64,000 nt of DNA from DATBLE01 sp036555585. Its GTDB lineage: Bacteria; Actinomycetota; Thermoleophilia; Gaiellales; Gaiellaceae. The translations under genes were made by a program, and so were the position numbers. The notes under the pieces are model-generated. The model saw only the letters and a program-made list of their open reading frames with translations. It ran no database searches and was not told the origin of the DNA. Location: positions 15,324 to 79,323 of the forward strand of contig DATBLE010000010.1 of NCBI GenBank assembly GCA_036555585.1, in the 5' to 3' direction. This document shows positions 41,051 through 49,707 of the stretch, piece after piece. The first letter of the stretch is position 1. Each line of letters begins with the position of its first letter.

Positions 41051-41134
41051 ATGTACGACGTGGCAGGTCTCTCGGTCGCCGCCGGGTGCTTCGCGTTCGC
41101 CTTCTTCCTGATCTGGGCGCTGGCGAAGATCTGA
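41051..41134 (+). CDS. 27-residue membrane micro-protein upstream of kdpF
   Basis: MYDVAGLSVAAGCFAFAFFL followed by IWALAKI: one hydrophobic helix with a short charged end. It is preceded by a -10 box at leaderless distance, and its TGA overlaps the kdpF ATG (ATGA). It could be a second KdpF-like accessory subunit of the potassium pump. It is too short for ordinary gene finders. Support is the start/stop chain and the hydrophobic character; no homologue is known to me with certainty. Confidence 0.55.
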   Translation: MYDVAGLSVAAGCFAFAFFLIWALAKI

Positions 41135-41223
41135 TGTCCTCCGGCGATGTGATCGGGCTGGTGATCTCGCTCTGCGTCCTCGCGTACCTCGTGTATGCGC
41201 TGCTCAGGGGGGAGAAGCTGTGA
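41134..41223 (+). CDS. kdpF: KdpF potassium-transporting ATPase small subunit
   Basis: 29 residues: a single membrane helix, VIGLVISLCVLAYLVYALLR, ending GEKL. The LAYLVYALLR-x-E-K pattern is the KdpF signature. KdpF lies in the membrane and stabilises the KdpFABC complex. The ATG overlaps the preceding micro-ORF and its TGA overlaps a GTG of the next one. Confidence 0.85.
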   Translation: MSSGDVIGLVISLCVLAYLVYALLRGEKL

Positions 41224-41327
41224 GCACCGCGGCGGTGGTCCTCACGGCGCTGCTTGTCGGCTCGTTCGCGGTCTCGTTCGCGCCCCGTCGCAGGGCGGCG
41301 ACCGGGCGGGTCAGGAGGCGTCCGTGA
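41220..41327 (+). CDS. 35-residue micro-protein between kdpF and kdpA
   Basis: MSTAAVVLTALLVGSFAVSF followed by a strongly basic tail (APRRRAATGRVRRRP). GTG 41220 overlaps the kdpF stop (GTGA), and its TGA overlaps the kdpA GTG (GTGA at 41324). One membrane helix plus a cationic end. It may only serve to couple kdpA translation, or be a further accessory peptide. No homologue known to me. Confidence 0.5.
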   Translation: MSTAAVVLTALLVGSFAVSFAPRRRAATGRVRRRP

Positions 41328-43012
41328 ACGGGCAGGGGCTCGGCCAGATCATCGTCTACGCGGTCGTGCTGATCGCGCTGAGCTACCCGCTCGGGATCTA
41401 CATGGCGAAGATCTACACGGCCGATCGGCTCCCGCTCGGCTCGCTCGAGCGAGGCTTCCTGCGGCTGGTCGGCAACGCCCGCGAGCAATCCTGGCGGTCG
41501 TACGGGACATCGGTGCTGATCTTCAGCGTCCCGTTCTTCGTGCTGCTCTACGTGCTGCAGCGCGTCCAGGCACACCTGTTCTTGAATCCCGACAACCTCG
41601 CGAACGTTCCGTCGCATATTTCGCTCAACACGGCCGCCAGCTTCGTCACGAACACGAACTGGCAGTACTACGGGGGCGAATACACGATGTCGTACTTGAG
41701 CCAGATGGCAGGGCTGGCGGTGCAGAACTTCGTCTCCGCCGCCGTCGGGATGGCCGTCCTCGCTGCGGTCGTGCGCGGCCTTGCCCGACGCTCGCGCGGG
41801 GAGCTCGGCAACTTCTGGCAAGACCTCTACCGCTCGTGCGTCTACATCCTGCTCCCGCTCGCCGTCGTCCTGACCGTGATCCTGGTCTCCCAGGGGGTCG
41901 TCCAGACCTTCCACGGGCACGCGACCGCGACGACACTCGAGGGCGCCCAGCAGACGATCGCACGCGGTCCGGCAGCGTCCCAGATCGCGATCAAGCAGCT
42001 CGGGACGAACGGCGGCGGCTTCTACAACTCGAACTCCTCGGTGCCGTTCGAGAACCCGACCGGGCTCTCCAACTTCTTCGAGATGCTGGCGATCTTGCTC
42101 ATCCCGGCGGGCCAGGTCTTCATGTTCGGGCGGATGGTGGGCGCGCGCCGGCACGCCACCATGGTGTTCGCCGCCATGTTCGTGATGTTCGCGATCGGCG
42201 TGGCCGTGGCGTTGCCCGCCGAGCAGCACGGCTCGCAGGTGCTGCGCAACTCCGGCGTGAACATCACCGAGGGAGGCGGCCAGAGCGGCGGCAACATGTC
42301 CGACAAGGAGGTTCGCGACGGCATCGCCAACACGTCGCTGTGGGCGGTGGCGACGACGAATGCGTCCAACGGCTCCGTCGCAGGGGGCCACGACGCCTTC
42401 ACGGCGTATGGCGGCGCGGTGCCGATCGTCAACATGTTCACCGGTGAGGTGATCTTCGGCGGGGTCGGCTCCGGCCTCTACGGGATGTTCTTCTACATCG
42501 TCATCGCCGTGTTCGTGGCGGGGCTGATGGTCGGCCGGACGCCGGAATGGCTGGGCAAGAAGATCGAGGCGCGCGAGATCAAGCTCGCCGCGATCGGGGC
42601 CCTCTTCGTTCCGTCGATGGTGCTCTTCCTCACCGCACTCGCGATCACGACGAAGGGCGGTCTCGCGTCGATCTACAACGTCGGCGTCCACGGCTTCAGC
42701 GAGACACTGTATGCGTACGACTCCCAGGGCAACAACAACGGCAGCGCGTTCGCCGGCTACGGCGCGACCAACTTCTCGGCCAACTTCGGCGCGATCGCGA
42801 TGCTGCTCGGCCGGTTCGTCCCGCTGCTGGCCGCGCTCGCGCTGGGGGGATCGCTCGCCGCCAAGAGGGCGGTTCCGGAGTCGGCCGGCACCTTCCGCAC
42901 CGACGGCGGCACCTTCGCCGTGCTCCTCGTCGGCGTGATCGCGCTCACCGCCGGGCTGATGATCTTCCCGGCGCTCACGCTCGGCCCGATCGTCGAGGGG
43001 CTGATGCACTGA
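41324..43012 (+). CDS. kdpA: Potassium-transporting ATPase subunit KdpA
   Basis: A 562-residue KdpA, the channel-like subunit that selects potassium. The selectivity-filter region GTNGGGFYNSNSSVPFENP is clear, as are PLGIYMAKIY near the start and YGATNFSANFG in the last third. About ten membrane segments. GTG 41324 overlaps the preceding micro-ORF. The stop shares a base with the kdpC start (TGATG). Confidence 0.95.
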   Translation: MNGQGLGQIIVYAVVLIALSYPLGIYMAKIYTADRLPLGSLERGFLRLVGNAREQSWRSYGTSVLIFSVPFFVLLYVLQRVQAHLFLNPDNLANVPSHISLNTAASFVTNTNWQYYGGEYTMSYLSQMAGLAVQNFVSAAVGMAVLAAVVRGLARRSRGELGNFWQDLYRSCVYILLPLAVVLTVILVSQGVVQTFHGHATATTLEGAQQTIARGPAASQIAIKQLGTNGGGFYNSNSSVPFENPTGLSNFFEMLAILLIPAGQVFMFGRMVGARRHATMVFAAMFVMFAIGVAVALPAEQHGSQVLRNSGVNITEGGGQSGGNMSDKEVRDGIANTSLWAVATTNASNGSVAGGHDAFTAYGGAVPIVNMFTGEVIFGGVGSGLYGMFFYIVIAVFVAGLMVGRTPEWLGKKIEAREIKLAAIGALFVPSMVLFLTALAITTKGGLASIYNVGVHGFSETLYAYDSQGNNNGSAFAGYGATNFSANFGAIAMLLGRFVPLLAALALGGSLAAKRAVPESAGTFRTDGGTFAVLLVGVIALTAGLMIFPALTLGPIVEGLMH

Positions 43013-43599
43013 TGTGGCGTGACCTCAGAGGTGCGGTGGTCGCGATCGTGATCCTCACGCTGGCCTTCGGCTTCGCCTATCCAGCGGTGATGACCGGGTT
43101 CGCGCAGGTCGCGTTCAAGGACAAGGCGAACGGCAGCCTGATCATCCGGAACGGCAAGGTCATCGGCTCGCAGCTCGCCGGCCAGGAGTTCGAGAGCGCG
43201 AGGTACTTCCACGAGCGGCCGTCAGCTACCTCGCCTGCCTACAACGCCGGCGCGACGACGTTCGCGAACCTCGGCCCGACCAATCCCGACCTGGCCAAGA
43301 ACGTGACGGCCGCCGCCGCCGCGATCCTGAAGCTCGAGCGGCCGTACAACCCGGGCCTGAAGATCGGCGACATTCCGGTCGACGCGGTGACGACCTCGGG
43401 CTCGGGGATCGACCCCGACATCTCGCCGGCCTATGCCTCGCTTCAGTCCAGGCGGGTCGCGGCCGTCCGTCACCTCCCGCTCGACGCGGTCCAGAAGCTG
43501 ATCGATCGGAACACCGATGGCCGCTCGCTCGGCTTTCTTGGCGAGCCCGGCGTCAACGTCCTGAAGCTGAATGTCGCACTCGACAGGGAGAGCTCGTAG
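43012..43599 (+). CDS. kdpC: Potassium-transporting ATPase subunit KdpC
   Basis: A 195-residue KdpC. One N-terminal membrane helix (AVVAIVILTLAFGFAYPAVMTG), then GSLIIRNGKVIGSQLAGQEF, ARYFHERPSA, TTSGSGIDPDISPAYASLQ and FLGEPGVNVLKLNVAL, all standard. KdpC links KdpA and KdpB and raises ATP affinity. It precedes kdpB here, the reverse of the usual A-B-C order. Confidence 0.95.
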   Translation: MWRDLRGAVVAIVILTLAFGFAYPAVMTGFAQVAFKDKANGSLIIRNGKVIGSQLAGQEFESARYFHERPSATSPAYNAGATTFANLGPTNPDLAKNVTAAAAAILKLERPYNPGLKIGDIPVDAVTTSGSGIDPDISPAYASLQSRRVAAVRHLPLDAVQKLIDRNTDGRSLGFLGEPGVNVLKLNVALDRESS

Positions 43600-45641
43600 T
43601 GGCCCGCGCCTCCGCAAGTGTCTTCTCCAGGGACATCGTCTTCGCTGCGATCAAAGGATCGTTCCCGAAGCTCGATCCGCGCAGCCAGATCCGCAATCCG
43701 GTGATGTTCATCGTCGAGCTCGGCAGCGTGGTGACGACGGTCATCTTCTTCCTGAACCTGTCCCGGGGGCACACCGGCGATCTGTGGTTCGTCGCGGTAA
43801 TCTCGATCTGGCTCTGGCTGACGGTGCTGTTCGCCAACTTCGCCGAGGCGGTCGCCGAGGGTCGCGGCAAGGCGCAGGCGAACGCCCTGCGGGCCACGCG
43901 CACGACAACGCTCGCCCGCCTCCGGGACGGCCGCGAGGTACCCGCGCCCGAGCTCCAGCGAGGGGATGTCGTCGTCGTCGAGGCAAGCGAGGTCATCCCC
44001 GCGGACGGGGAGATCATCGAGGGCGTCGGCTCGGTGGACGAGTCTGCGATCACCGGTGAGTCGGCACCGGTCATCCGCGAGGCGGGCGGCGACCGCTCCG
44101 CCGTCACCGGCGGCACGAGGCTGCTCTCGGACAGACTCGTGATCCAGGTGACCCAGGAGCCGGGGAAGTCGTTCCTGGACCGGATGATCGCTCTCGTCGA
44201 GGGTGCGGAGCGCCGGAAGACGCCGAACGAGATCGCGCTCAACATTCTGCTCGCGGGGCTGACGATCACCTTTGTCGTCGCCGTCGTCACCCTGAAGCCG
44301 TACTCGATCTATGCCGGATCGCCCCAATCGCAGACCGTCCTGATCGCGCTGCTCGTCGCGCTGATCCCGACCACGATCGGCGCTCTGCTCTCGGCGATCG
44401 GCATCGCCGGCATGGACCGGCTCGTCCAGCGCAACGTGCTCGCGATGTCGGGCCGCGCAGTCGAGGCGTCGGGTGACGTCGACGTGCTCCTCCTCGACAA
44501 GACCGGGACGATCACGCTCGGGAACCGCCAGGCGGCCGAGTTCCTGCCGGTGGACGGCGTCGACGAGAAGGAGTTGGCCGAGGTCGCGCAGCTCGCGTCC
44601 CTCGCGGACGAGACACCGGAGGGTCGTTCCATCGTCGTGCTCGCCAAGGAACGCTTCGGCCTGCGCGAACGTGAGCTCGGCGAGCACACGTTCGTCCCTT
44701 TCAGCGCCCAGACGCGGATGAGCGGGATCGATTTGAACGGCAGCGTGATCCGCAAGGGCGCCGCCGACTCGGTGAAGGTGTTCATCGCCGAGCGCGGAGG
44801 GAATGCGCCGACCGAGCTCGACTCGATCGTCCAGCACGTCGCCGAGCAGGGCGGCACGCCGCTCGTCGTCTCGCGCGACAACTGGGCGCTGGGAGTCGTC
44901 TACCTCAAGGACATCGTCAAGGGCGGCATGAACGAACGGTTCGACGAGCTCAGGAAGATGGGCATCCGCACGGTCATGATCACCGGCGACAACCGCGTCA
45001 CCGCCGCCGTCATCGCCCAGGAGGCGGGGGTGGACGACTTCCTGGCCGAGGCGACGCCGGAGGCGAAGATGGCGTTGATCAAGGAAGAGCAGGGCCGTGG
45101 ACGCATGATTGCGATGACGGGCGACGGGACGAACGACGCGCCGGCGCTCGCCCAGGCGGACGTCGGCGTGGCGATGAACACCGGCACCACGGCGGCCAAG
45201 GAGGCCGGCAATATGGTCGACCTCGACTCCAACCCCACGAAGCTGATCGAGATCGTCGAGGTCGGCAAGCAGCTGTTGATCACACGTGGTTCGCTGACGA
45301 CGTTCTCGATCGCGAACGATGTCGCCAAGTACTTCGCGATCCTCCCGGCGATGTTCGCGTACACGTATGCAACCACTCCGGGGCAGCGCGGGCCGCTCGA
45401 GAGTCTGAACATCATGCACCTCGGCACGCCGCAGAGCGCGATCATCTCGGCGATCATCTTCAACGCGCTGATCATCCCCGCGCTCGTGCCGCTTGCCCTG
45501 CGCGGCGTCAAGTACCGGGCGATCGGGGCGACCGCGCTTCTGAGGCGGAACCTGCTGATCTACGGTCTGGGCGGGATGATCCTGCCCTTCGTCGGCATCA
45601 AGCTGATCGACTTGCTCATTCACAACGTCTTCGGGGCATGA
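43599..45641 (+). CDS. kdpB: Potassium-transporting ATPase subunit KdpB
   Basis: A 680-residue P-type ATPase. The phosphorylated Asp is in LLLDKTGTITLGNR, TGES is in AITGESAPV, and the hinge is in MTGDGTNDAPALAQADVGVAMN. The first segment has the KdpB-specific FVVAVVTLKPYS region. It hydrolyses ATP to drive potassium uptake. GTG 43599 shares its G with the kdpC stop. Its stop abuts the next gene. Confidence 0.96.
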   Translation: MARASASVFSRDIVFAAIKGSFPKLDPRSQIRNPVMFIVELGSVVTTVIFFLNLSRGHTGDLWFVAVISIWLWLTVLFANFAEAVAEGRGKAQANALRATRTTTLARLRDGREVPAPELQRGDVVVVEASEVIPADGEIIEGVGSVDESAITGESAPVIREAGGDRSAVTGGTRLLSDRLVIQVTQEPGKSFLDRMIALVEGAERRKTPNEIALNILLAGLTITFVVAVVTLKPYSIYAGSPQSQTVLIALLVALIPTTIGALLSAIGIAGMDRLVQRNVLAMSGRAVEASGDVDVLLLDKTGTITLGNRQAAEFLPVDGVDEKELAEVAQLASLADETPEGRSIVVLAKERFGLRERELGEHTFVPFSAQTRMSGIDLNGSVIRKGAADSVKVFIAERGGNAPTELDSIVQHVAEQGGTPLVVSRDNWALGVVYLKDIVKGGMNERFDELRKMGIRTVMITGDNRVTAAVIAQEAGVDDFLAEATPEAKMALIKEEQGRGRMIAMTGDGTNDAPALAQADVGVAMNTGTTAAKEAGNMVDLDSNPTKLIEIVEVGKQLLITRGSLTTFSIANDVAKYFAILPAMFAYTYATTPGQRGPLESLNIMHLGTPQSAIISAIIFNALIIPALVPLALRGVKYRAIGATALLRRNLLIYGLGGMILPFVGIKLIDLLIHNVFGA

Positions 45642-46733
45642 GTGGCCCGCGGTCGCTACCGGATCCTGCTCGGGATGGCCGCAGGCGTGGGCAAGACCTA
45701 TCGGATGCTTCAGGAGGGCCGCCAGGCTCGGGCGGAGGGCCGGGACGTCGTGATCGGCTACCTCGAGCCGCACGACCGGCCTGAAACGTCGGCACTTGCG
45801 GAGGGGCTCGAGGTCGTGCCCCGAATGCGCGCCGAGCACGGGACGCTGCAACTCGAGGAGATGGACGTCGACGCCGTCCTGCGTCGTGCGCCCGAGCTGG
45901 CGCTGATCGACGAGCTCGCGCACACCAATGCGTCCGGGATGCGCAACCAGAAGCGCTACCAGGACATCGACGAGATTCTCGAGGCGGGCATCGATGTCAT
46001 CTCGACCGTCAACGTCCAGCACCTGGAGAGCCTGAACGACGCCGTCTTCGAGCTGACCGAGACGCGCGTCCGCGAGACGTTCCCGGACCGGATCCTCAAC
46101 GAGGCGGACGAGGTCGTCCTGGTCGACCTGACCCCGGAGGCGCTCCAGGACCGGATTCGCGCCGGCAAGGTCTATCCGCGCGAACGCACGCAGATCGCGC
46201 TGGACAACTTCTTCCGGGCAGAGCGGCTCTCGGCGCTCCGCGAGCTCGCGCTGCGCGAGGTCGCCGAGGACGTCGAGCACAGGCGGGCCTCGAAGACTCT
46301 CGAGCCGCTGAGCCAGCAGGCGGTCGCGGAGCGTGTCCTCGCGCTGATCGAGCCCCAGCCGAAATCGCAGCGGATCATGCGGCGGGCATGGCGCTCGGCC
46401 CAGCGGCTCGGCGCCGAAATGGACTCGCTCTGGGTTCGCCTCCCGGGCAGGCCTCCGACGGAGGACGAGGCGACGCAGCTGGCCGCTCTGCGCCGGCTCG
46501 CGGTGATCCTGGGTGTCCACTTCCTGGAGGAGGAGGGGGACGATCTCGTCCGGACGGTCCGCCAGGTTGCGGCCGAGCGAGGGTCCACCTACGTCTTCGT
46601 CGGCACTCCCGACGAGTCACGCCGCCGGGAGATCCTCGGCGGGTCGCTTCTGTCCCGGATGGTCCGGGAGCTGCCCGGTATCGACATTCGCGTGGTGGCC
46701 AGCCGCGCCGAGCGGGACAGGCTGACGCCGTGA
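45642..46733 (+). CDS. KdpD N-terminal half: KdpD sensor + Usp domains
   Basis: A 363-residue soluble protein matching only the N-terminal part of KdpD. Residues 1-210 are the KdpD domain with Walker-A-like GMAAGVGKTYRML, IDELAHTNASGMRNQKRYQDI and VISTVNVQHLESLND. Residues about 230-363 are a universal-stress-like domain ending VRELPGIDIRVVAS. There is no membrane or kinase part; that is encoded at 38921. The pair together equals one KdpD. In other bacteria stand-alone KdpD-N proteins bind cyclic di-AMP or regulate the pump. GTG start directly after kdpB. Confidence 0.88.
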   Translation: MARGRYRILLGMAAGVGKTYRMLQEGRQARAEGRDVVIGYLEPHDRPETSALAEGLEVVPRMRAEHGTLQLEEMDVDAVLRRAPELALIDELAHTNASGMRNQKRYQDIDEILEAGIDVISTVNVQHLESLNDAVFELTETRVRETFPDRILNEADEVVLVDLTPEALQDRIRAGKVYPRERTQIALDNFFRAERLSALRELALREVAEDVEHRRASKTLEPLSQQAVAERVLALIEPQPKSQRIMRRAWRSAQRLGAEMDSLWVRLPGRPPTEDEATQLAALRRLAVILGVHFLEEEGDDLVRTVRQVAAERGSTYVFVGTPDESRRREILGGSLLSRMVRELPGIDIRVVASRAERDRLTP

Positions 46734-47290
46734 TCGTCGCCGTCATCGCAGTTGCCGCGCTCGCCGTCCTGCTTGTCGCCGCGCTCGTCGTGCGCAGCGG
46801 GGTTCACATCCGGCGGCGCAAGCCCGGCGCCCGCCGCATTCTCGTGCCGTTCACGGGGGGCACGCTCGACCCGACCGTGCTCGACGCTGCGATCAGGATC
46901 ACGCGCGCGGAAGGGGCGACCCTCGTGCCGGCGTACATCCTGATCGTTCCGTTGCGCTACTCCGAGGACTCGCCCCTCCACGAGGAGGTGGGCGTCGCGA
47001 TGCCGATGCTGGAGGCGGTCGAGCGGGCCGCGGTGCGTGCAGGTGTTCCGGTCGACGCGCGGATCGAGAAGGGCCGCTCGCTGTCGCATGCTCTTCGGCT
47101 GCTCTGGGAGGCCGAGAAATTCGATCGGATCGTCGCTCCTGCGACGCTTCAAGGCGGGTTCGCCTCGAAGGACCTCGCGTGGCTGCTCGAGAATGCGCCT
47201 GCCGAGACCCTGGTCCTCAAGCCCGAAACGCCGCCGGGCGTCTCTCCGGAATCCCTCGACGGCGGACGGTACCGGCTCGTCCGCGGGTAA
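46730..47290 (+). CDS. Membrane-anchored universal-stress-like protein
   Basis: A 186-residue protein. Residues 1-22 are one membrane helix, followed by RSGVHIRRRKPGARRILVPFTGG and a Usp-like alpha/beta domain (GATLVPAYILIVPL, LPMLEAVERAAVRAG in the form MPMLEAVERAAVRAGVPVD, DRIVAPATLQGG). GTG 46730 overlaps the preceding stop (GTGA). As the last gene of the kdp operon it may modulate potassium transport. The ATP-binding G-x2-G-x9-G motif of Usp is not obvious. Confidence 0.7.
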   Translation: MIVAVIAVAALAVLLVAALVVRSGVHIRRRKPGARRILVPFTGGTLDPTVLDAAIRITRAEGATLVPAYILIVPLRYSEDSPLHEEVGVAMPMLEAVERAAVRAGVPVDARIEKGRSLSHALRLLWEAEKFDRIVAPATLQGGFASKDLAWLLENAPAETLVLKPETPPGVSPESLDGGRYRLVRG

Positions 47291-47324
47291 CCGTGGGCTC
47301 CCCAGCCTACCCGGCTCGATCGGG

Positions 47325-49565
47325 TCAGACGGCAGCAAGTATCCGCTCGAGCAACCGGCGAGCCCCGGCCTTGTCGAGCATGTCGTTCAGGTTGCCGCAC
47401 TTCGGCGACTGGACGCACGACGGGCAGCCGTGCTCGCACGGGCAGCCGGCGAGCAGCTTCGCTGTGTCGCCGACCCAGCCCTCGAACGCCTCGAACCCGC
47501 GCTCGGTGATCCCCACTCCGCCCGGGTGCCCGTCGTAGACGAAGATCGTCGGCCGGCCGGTCTGGAAGTGGACGTTCGTCGACAGGCCGCCGATGTCCCA
47601 GCGGTCGCACATCGCCCAGAGCGGCAGCAGCGCGATCAGCGAGTGCTCGGCCGCGTGCAGGCTGCCGAGCAGCGCCGGCATCCGGTCGATCCCCTCCAGC
47701 ATCCACTCCTCCGGGCAGAACCAGACCGCCTCCGTCTCGAACGTGGTCGGCGGCAGGTCGAGGCCGACGAGGTCGAGCGTCTCCTGCGTCGAGGCCTTCT
47801 TCAGCTGGTAGGCGACCACCTGCTCGGTGACCGAGACGCGTCCCCACGCGAGCTCCAGGCCGAGCCGAGCCTCCACGCGCTGCGGCTCCTCGATCGCCGT
47901 GGTCGTGTCCTTCTTCGCCTGGGTGTAGAGGTCGCCGTGAAACGGCGCGACCAGCGCCTGCCGGGTGTCGAGGTCGAGGTCGGTGACGCGGTAGGCCTGC
48001 CCGAGGTGGAGGTAGACCGCGCCGTCGTGCACGGTCGAGTACGCACGCTCGCGCTCGACCAGGCCGAGGACGGAGCCCGTCTCGACGTCGACCACCGAGA
48101 AGGCGTCAGGGCTGGTCGAGCGCAGCGGGACGCGCGCGGCCGGGTAGTCGCGCCCTGACCAGACGTACCCCGTCGGGGTACGTCTGAGGTCCGGCAAGAA
48201 CGGCGCGCGGGCGAGGGCCTCCACACCCAGGACCGGGATATCGGTTTCGTCCAGGGGTGCTTCGAACGCCGCTGCCCGCACGTGGCCGTCGAGCACGCGA
48301 GGGTTGGCGTGGTCGAGGATGGCGGCCTCGACCCGGCGTCCGAGCAGGGCCTCGGGCTCGCGCATGAAGTACTGGTCGAGCGCGTCCTCGCTCGCGACCA
48401 GGATCGCCAGTCCGTGTCCGCGGCGGCCGGCCCGGCCCCATTGCTGGCGCAGGCTCGCGACCGTGCCCGGGAAGCCGGTCGAGATCACGCAGTCGAGCAG
48501 GCCGATGTCGATCCCGAGCTCGAGCGCGTCCGTCGCGCTGACGCCGAGGAGCTCGCCGGAGGCGAGCCGCCGCTCGATGTCGCGGCGCTGGGCGGGCGTG
48601 TAGCCCGCGCGGTACGGCGACAGCCGGTCGTGCCACTCGCGGCCCAGCCGGTCGACCGCGAACTTGTGGATCAGCTCCGCCGACTTCCGACTCTTGGCGA
48701 AGCAGAGCGTGCGCAAGCCGCGCTCGACGAGGTCGGCCATCAGCCGGGCCGCGTCGCCGAGCGCGCTCGCGCGGAGGCCGAGCTCCTCGTCGAGGAGGGC
48801 CGGGTTCCAGAGCGCGATCGTCCGCTCGGCGCGCGGCGCGGCGTCGTCGCCGACGACGGCGACGTCGAGGCCGAGCAGCGAACGGGCGAGGCGATCGGGG
48901 TTCGCGATCGTCGCCGACGCGAGCAGGAACTGGGGCTCGGCGCCGTAGATGCGTGCGATCCGGCGCAGCCGGCGGAGCACGTTGCCGACGTGCGAGCCGA
49001 AGACCCCGCGGTAGACGTGGGCCTCGTCGACGACGACGTAGGCGAGGTTGGCCAGCACGTCGCCCCAGCGGTCGTGGTGGGGGAGGATGCCGACGTGCAG
49101 CATGTCCGGATTGGAGAGGACGAGGTTCGACCACTTGCGGATCTGCCAGCGCCGCTCGGCCTCCGTGTCGCCGTCGTAGATCGCCGGGCGGACGCGCGGC
49201 ACCTTCAGGTCGGTCAGCGCGCGCAGCTGGTCCTGCGCGAGCGCCTTCGTCGGGTACAGGTAGATCGCCCGGCGCTTGGGCTCGCGCGCCAGTGCGTCGA
49301 GAACGGGCAGGTTGAAGGCGAGCGACTTGCCGCTCGCCGTGCCGGTGACGATCGCGACGTGCTCGCCGCGGCCGGCTGCCGCCCAGGCGTCGGCCTGGTG
49401 CTCGTAGAGCTCGTGGACGCCGCGCGCCTCGAGCGCGGCGCGGAGCTTCGGAGAGAGGTCGTCCGGGAACGGCGCCGTCCGCGCCTCGCGCGGCGGCTCG
49501 CTGCCGGTGTGGGCGAGCTCCTCGCCCTCCAGGATCCCGGCCCAGGGAGCAGTCTCGACAGCCAC
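47325..49565 (-). CDS. MrfA/YprA-type DEAD-box helicase with DUF1998
   Basis: A 746-residue superfamily 2 helicase. Motif I is TGTASGKSLAF, motif II VVDEAHVYRGVFG (DEAH), motif III LLASATIANP, then TLCFAKSRKSAE, ATDALELGIDIGLLDCVI and motif VI QQWGRAGRRGHG. The C-terminal DUF1998 has four cysteines, CPCEHGCPSCVQSPKCGN. Relatives include B. subtilis MrfA, a 3'-5' helicase for mitomycin C damage repair. A leaderless -10 box fixes the GTG start at 49565. A 27-nt palindrome lies within it at 48160-48186. Confidence 0.92.
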   Translation of the reverse strand: MAVETAPWAGILEGEELAHTGSEPPREARTAPFPDDLSPKLRAALEARGVHELYEHQADAWAAAGRGEHVAIVTGTASGKSLAFNLPVLDALAREPKRRAIYLYPTKALAQDQLRALTDLKVPRVRPAIYDGDTEAERRWQIRKWSNLVLSNPDMLHVGILPHHDRWGDVLANLAYVVVDEAHVYRGVFGSHVGNVLRRLRRIARIYGAEPQFLLASATIANPDRLARSLLGLDVAVVGDDAAPRAERTIALWNPALLDEELGLRASALGDAARLMADLVERGLRTLCFAKSRKSAELIHKFAVDRLGREWHDRLSPYRAGYTPAQRRDIERRLASGELLGVSATDALELGIDIGLLDCVISTGFPGTVASLRQQWGRAGRRGHGLAILVASEDALDQYFMREPEALLGRRVEAAILDHANPRVLDGHVRAAAFEAPLDETDIPVLGVEALARAPFLPDLRRTPTGYVWSGRDYPAARVPLRSTSPDAFSVVDVETGSVLGLVERERAYSTVHDGAVYLHLGQAYRVTDLDLDTRQALVAPFHGDLYTQAKKDTTTAIEEPQRVEARLGLELAWGRVSVTEQVVAYQLKKASTQETLDLVGLDLPPTTFETEAVWFCPEEWMLEGIDRMPALLGSLHAAEHSLIALLPLWAMCDRWDIGGLSTNVHFQTGRPTIFVYDGHPGGVGITERGFEAFEGWVGDTAKLLAGCPCEHGCPSCVQSPKCGNLNDMLDKAGARRLLERILAAV
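48160..48186. repeat. 27-nt perfect palindrome inside the helicase gene
   Basis: CAGACGTACCCC (48160-48171), loop GTC (48172-48174), exact complement (48175-48186). A perfect 12-bp stem coding for about residues 460-469 of the helicase. Confidence 0.75.
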
Positions 49566-49571
49566 TGCTCG

Positions 49572-49577
49572 AGCGTA
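49572..49577 (-). promoter_or_regulatory. -10 box TACGCT of a leaderless promoter (helicase)
   Basis: On the minus strand TACGCT ends 6 nt before the GTG at 49565. Confidence 0.45.
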
Positions 49578-49622
49578 CCGCCATCGCGTCGCTACCCGTG
49601 TATCGCTTCCGGAACCCCTCTT

Positions 49623-49637
49623 GTAACACAGTGTTAC
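49623..49637. promoter_or_regulatory. Operator-like dyad upstream of the helicase
   Basis: GTAACAC (49623-49629), one base, GTGTTAC (49631-49637): a perfect 7-bp dyad, AT-rich for this DNA, about 46 bp upstream of the helicase -10 box. The spacing resembles TetR-type operators. Confidence 0.4.
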
Positions 49638-49707
49638 TTGGTGCTTCGGGCGACGCGCGACAGGAAAGGAGGCGTTCGCCGTGGCCTTGACGCCGCGCGA
49701 GCGGCTC

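Noticed and set aside
47291..47324. Terminator between the Usp-like gene and the convergent helicase
   Set aside because: Only a 5-bp inverted repeat (ACCCG...CGGGT) without a T-tract is present, too weak to call.
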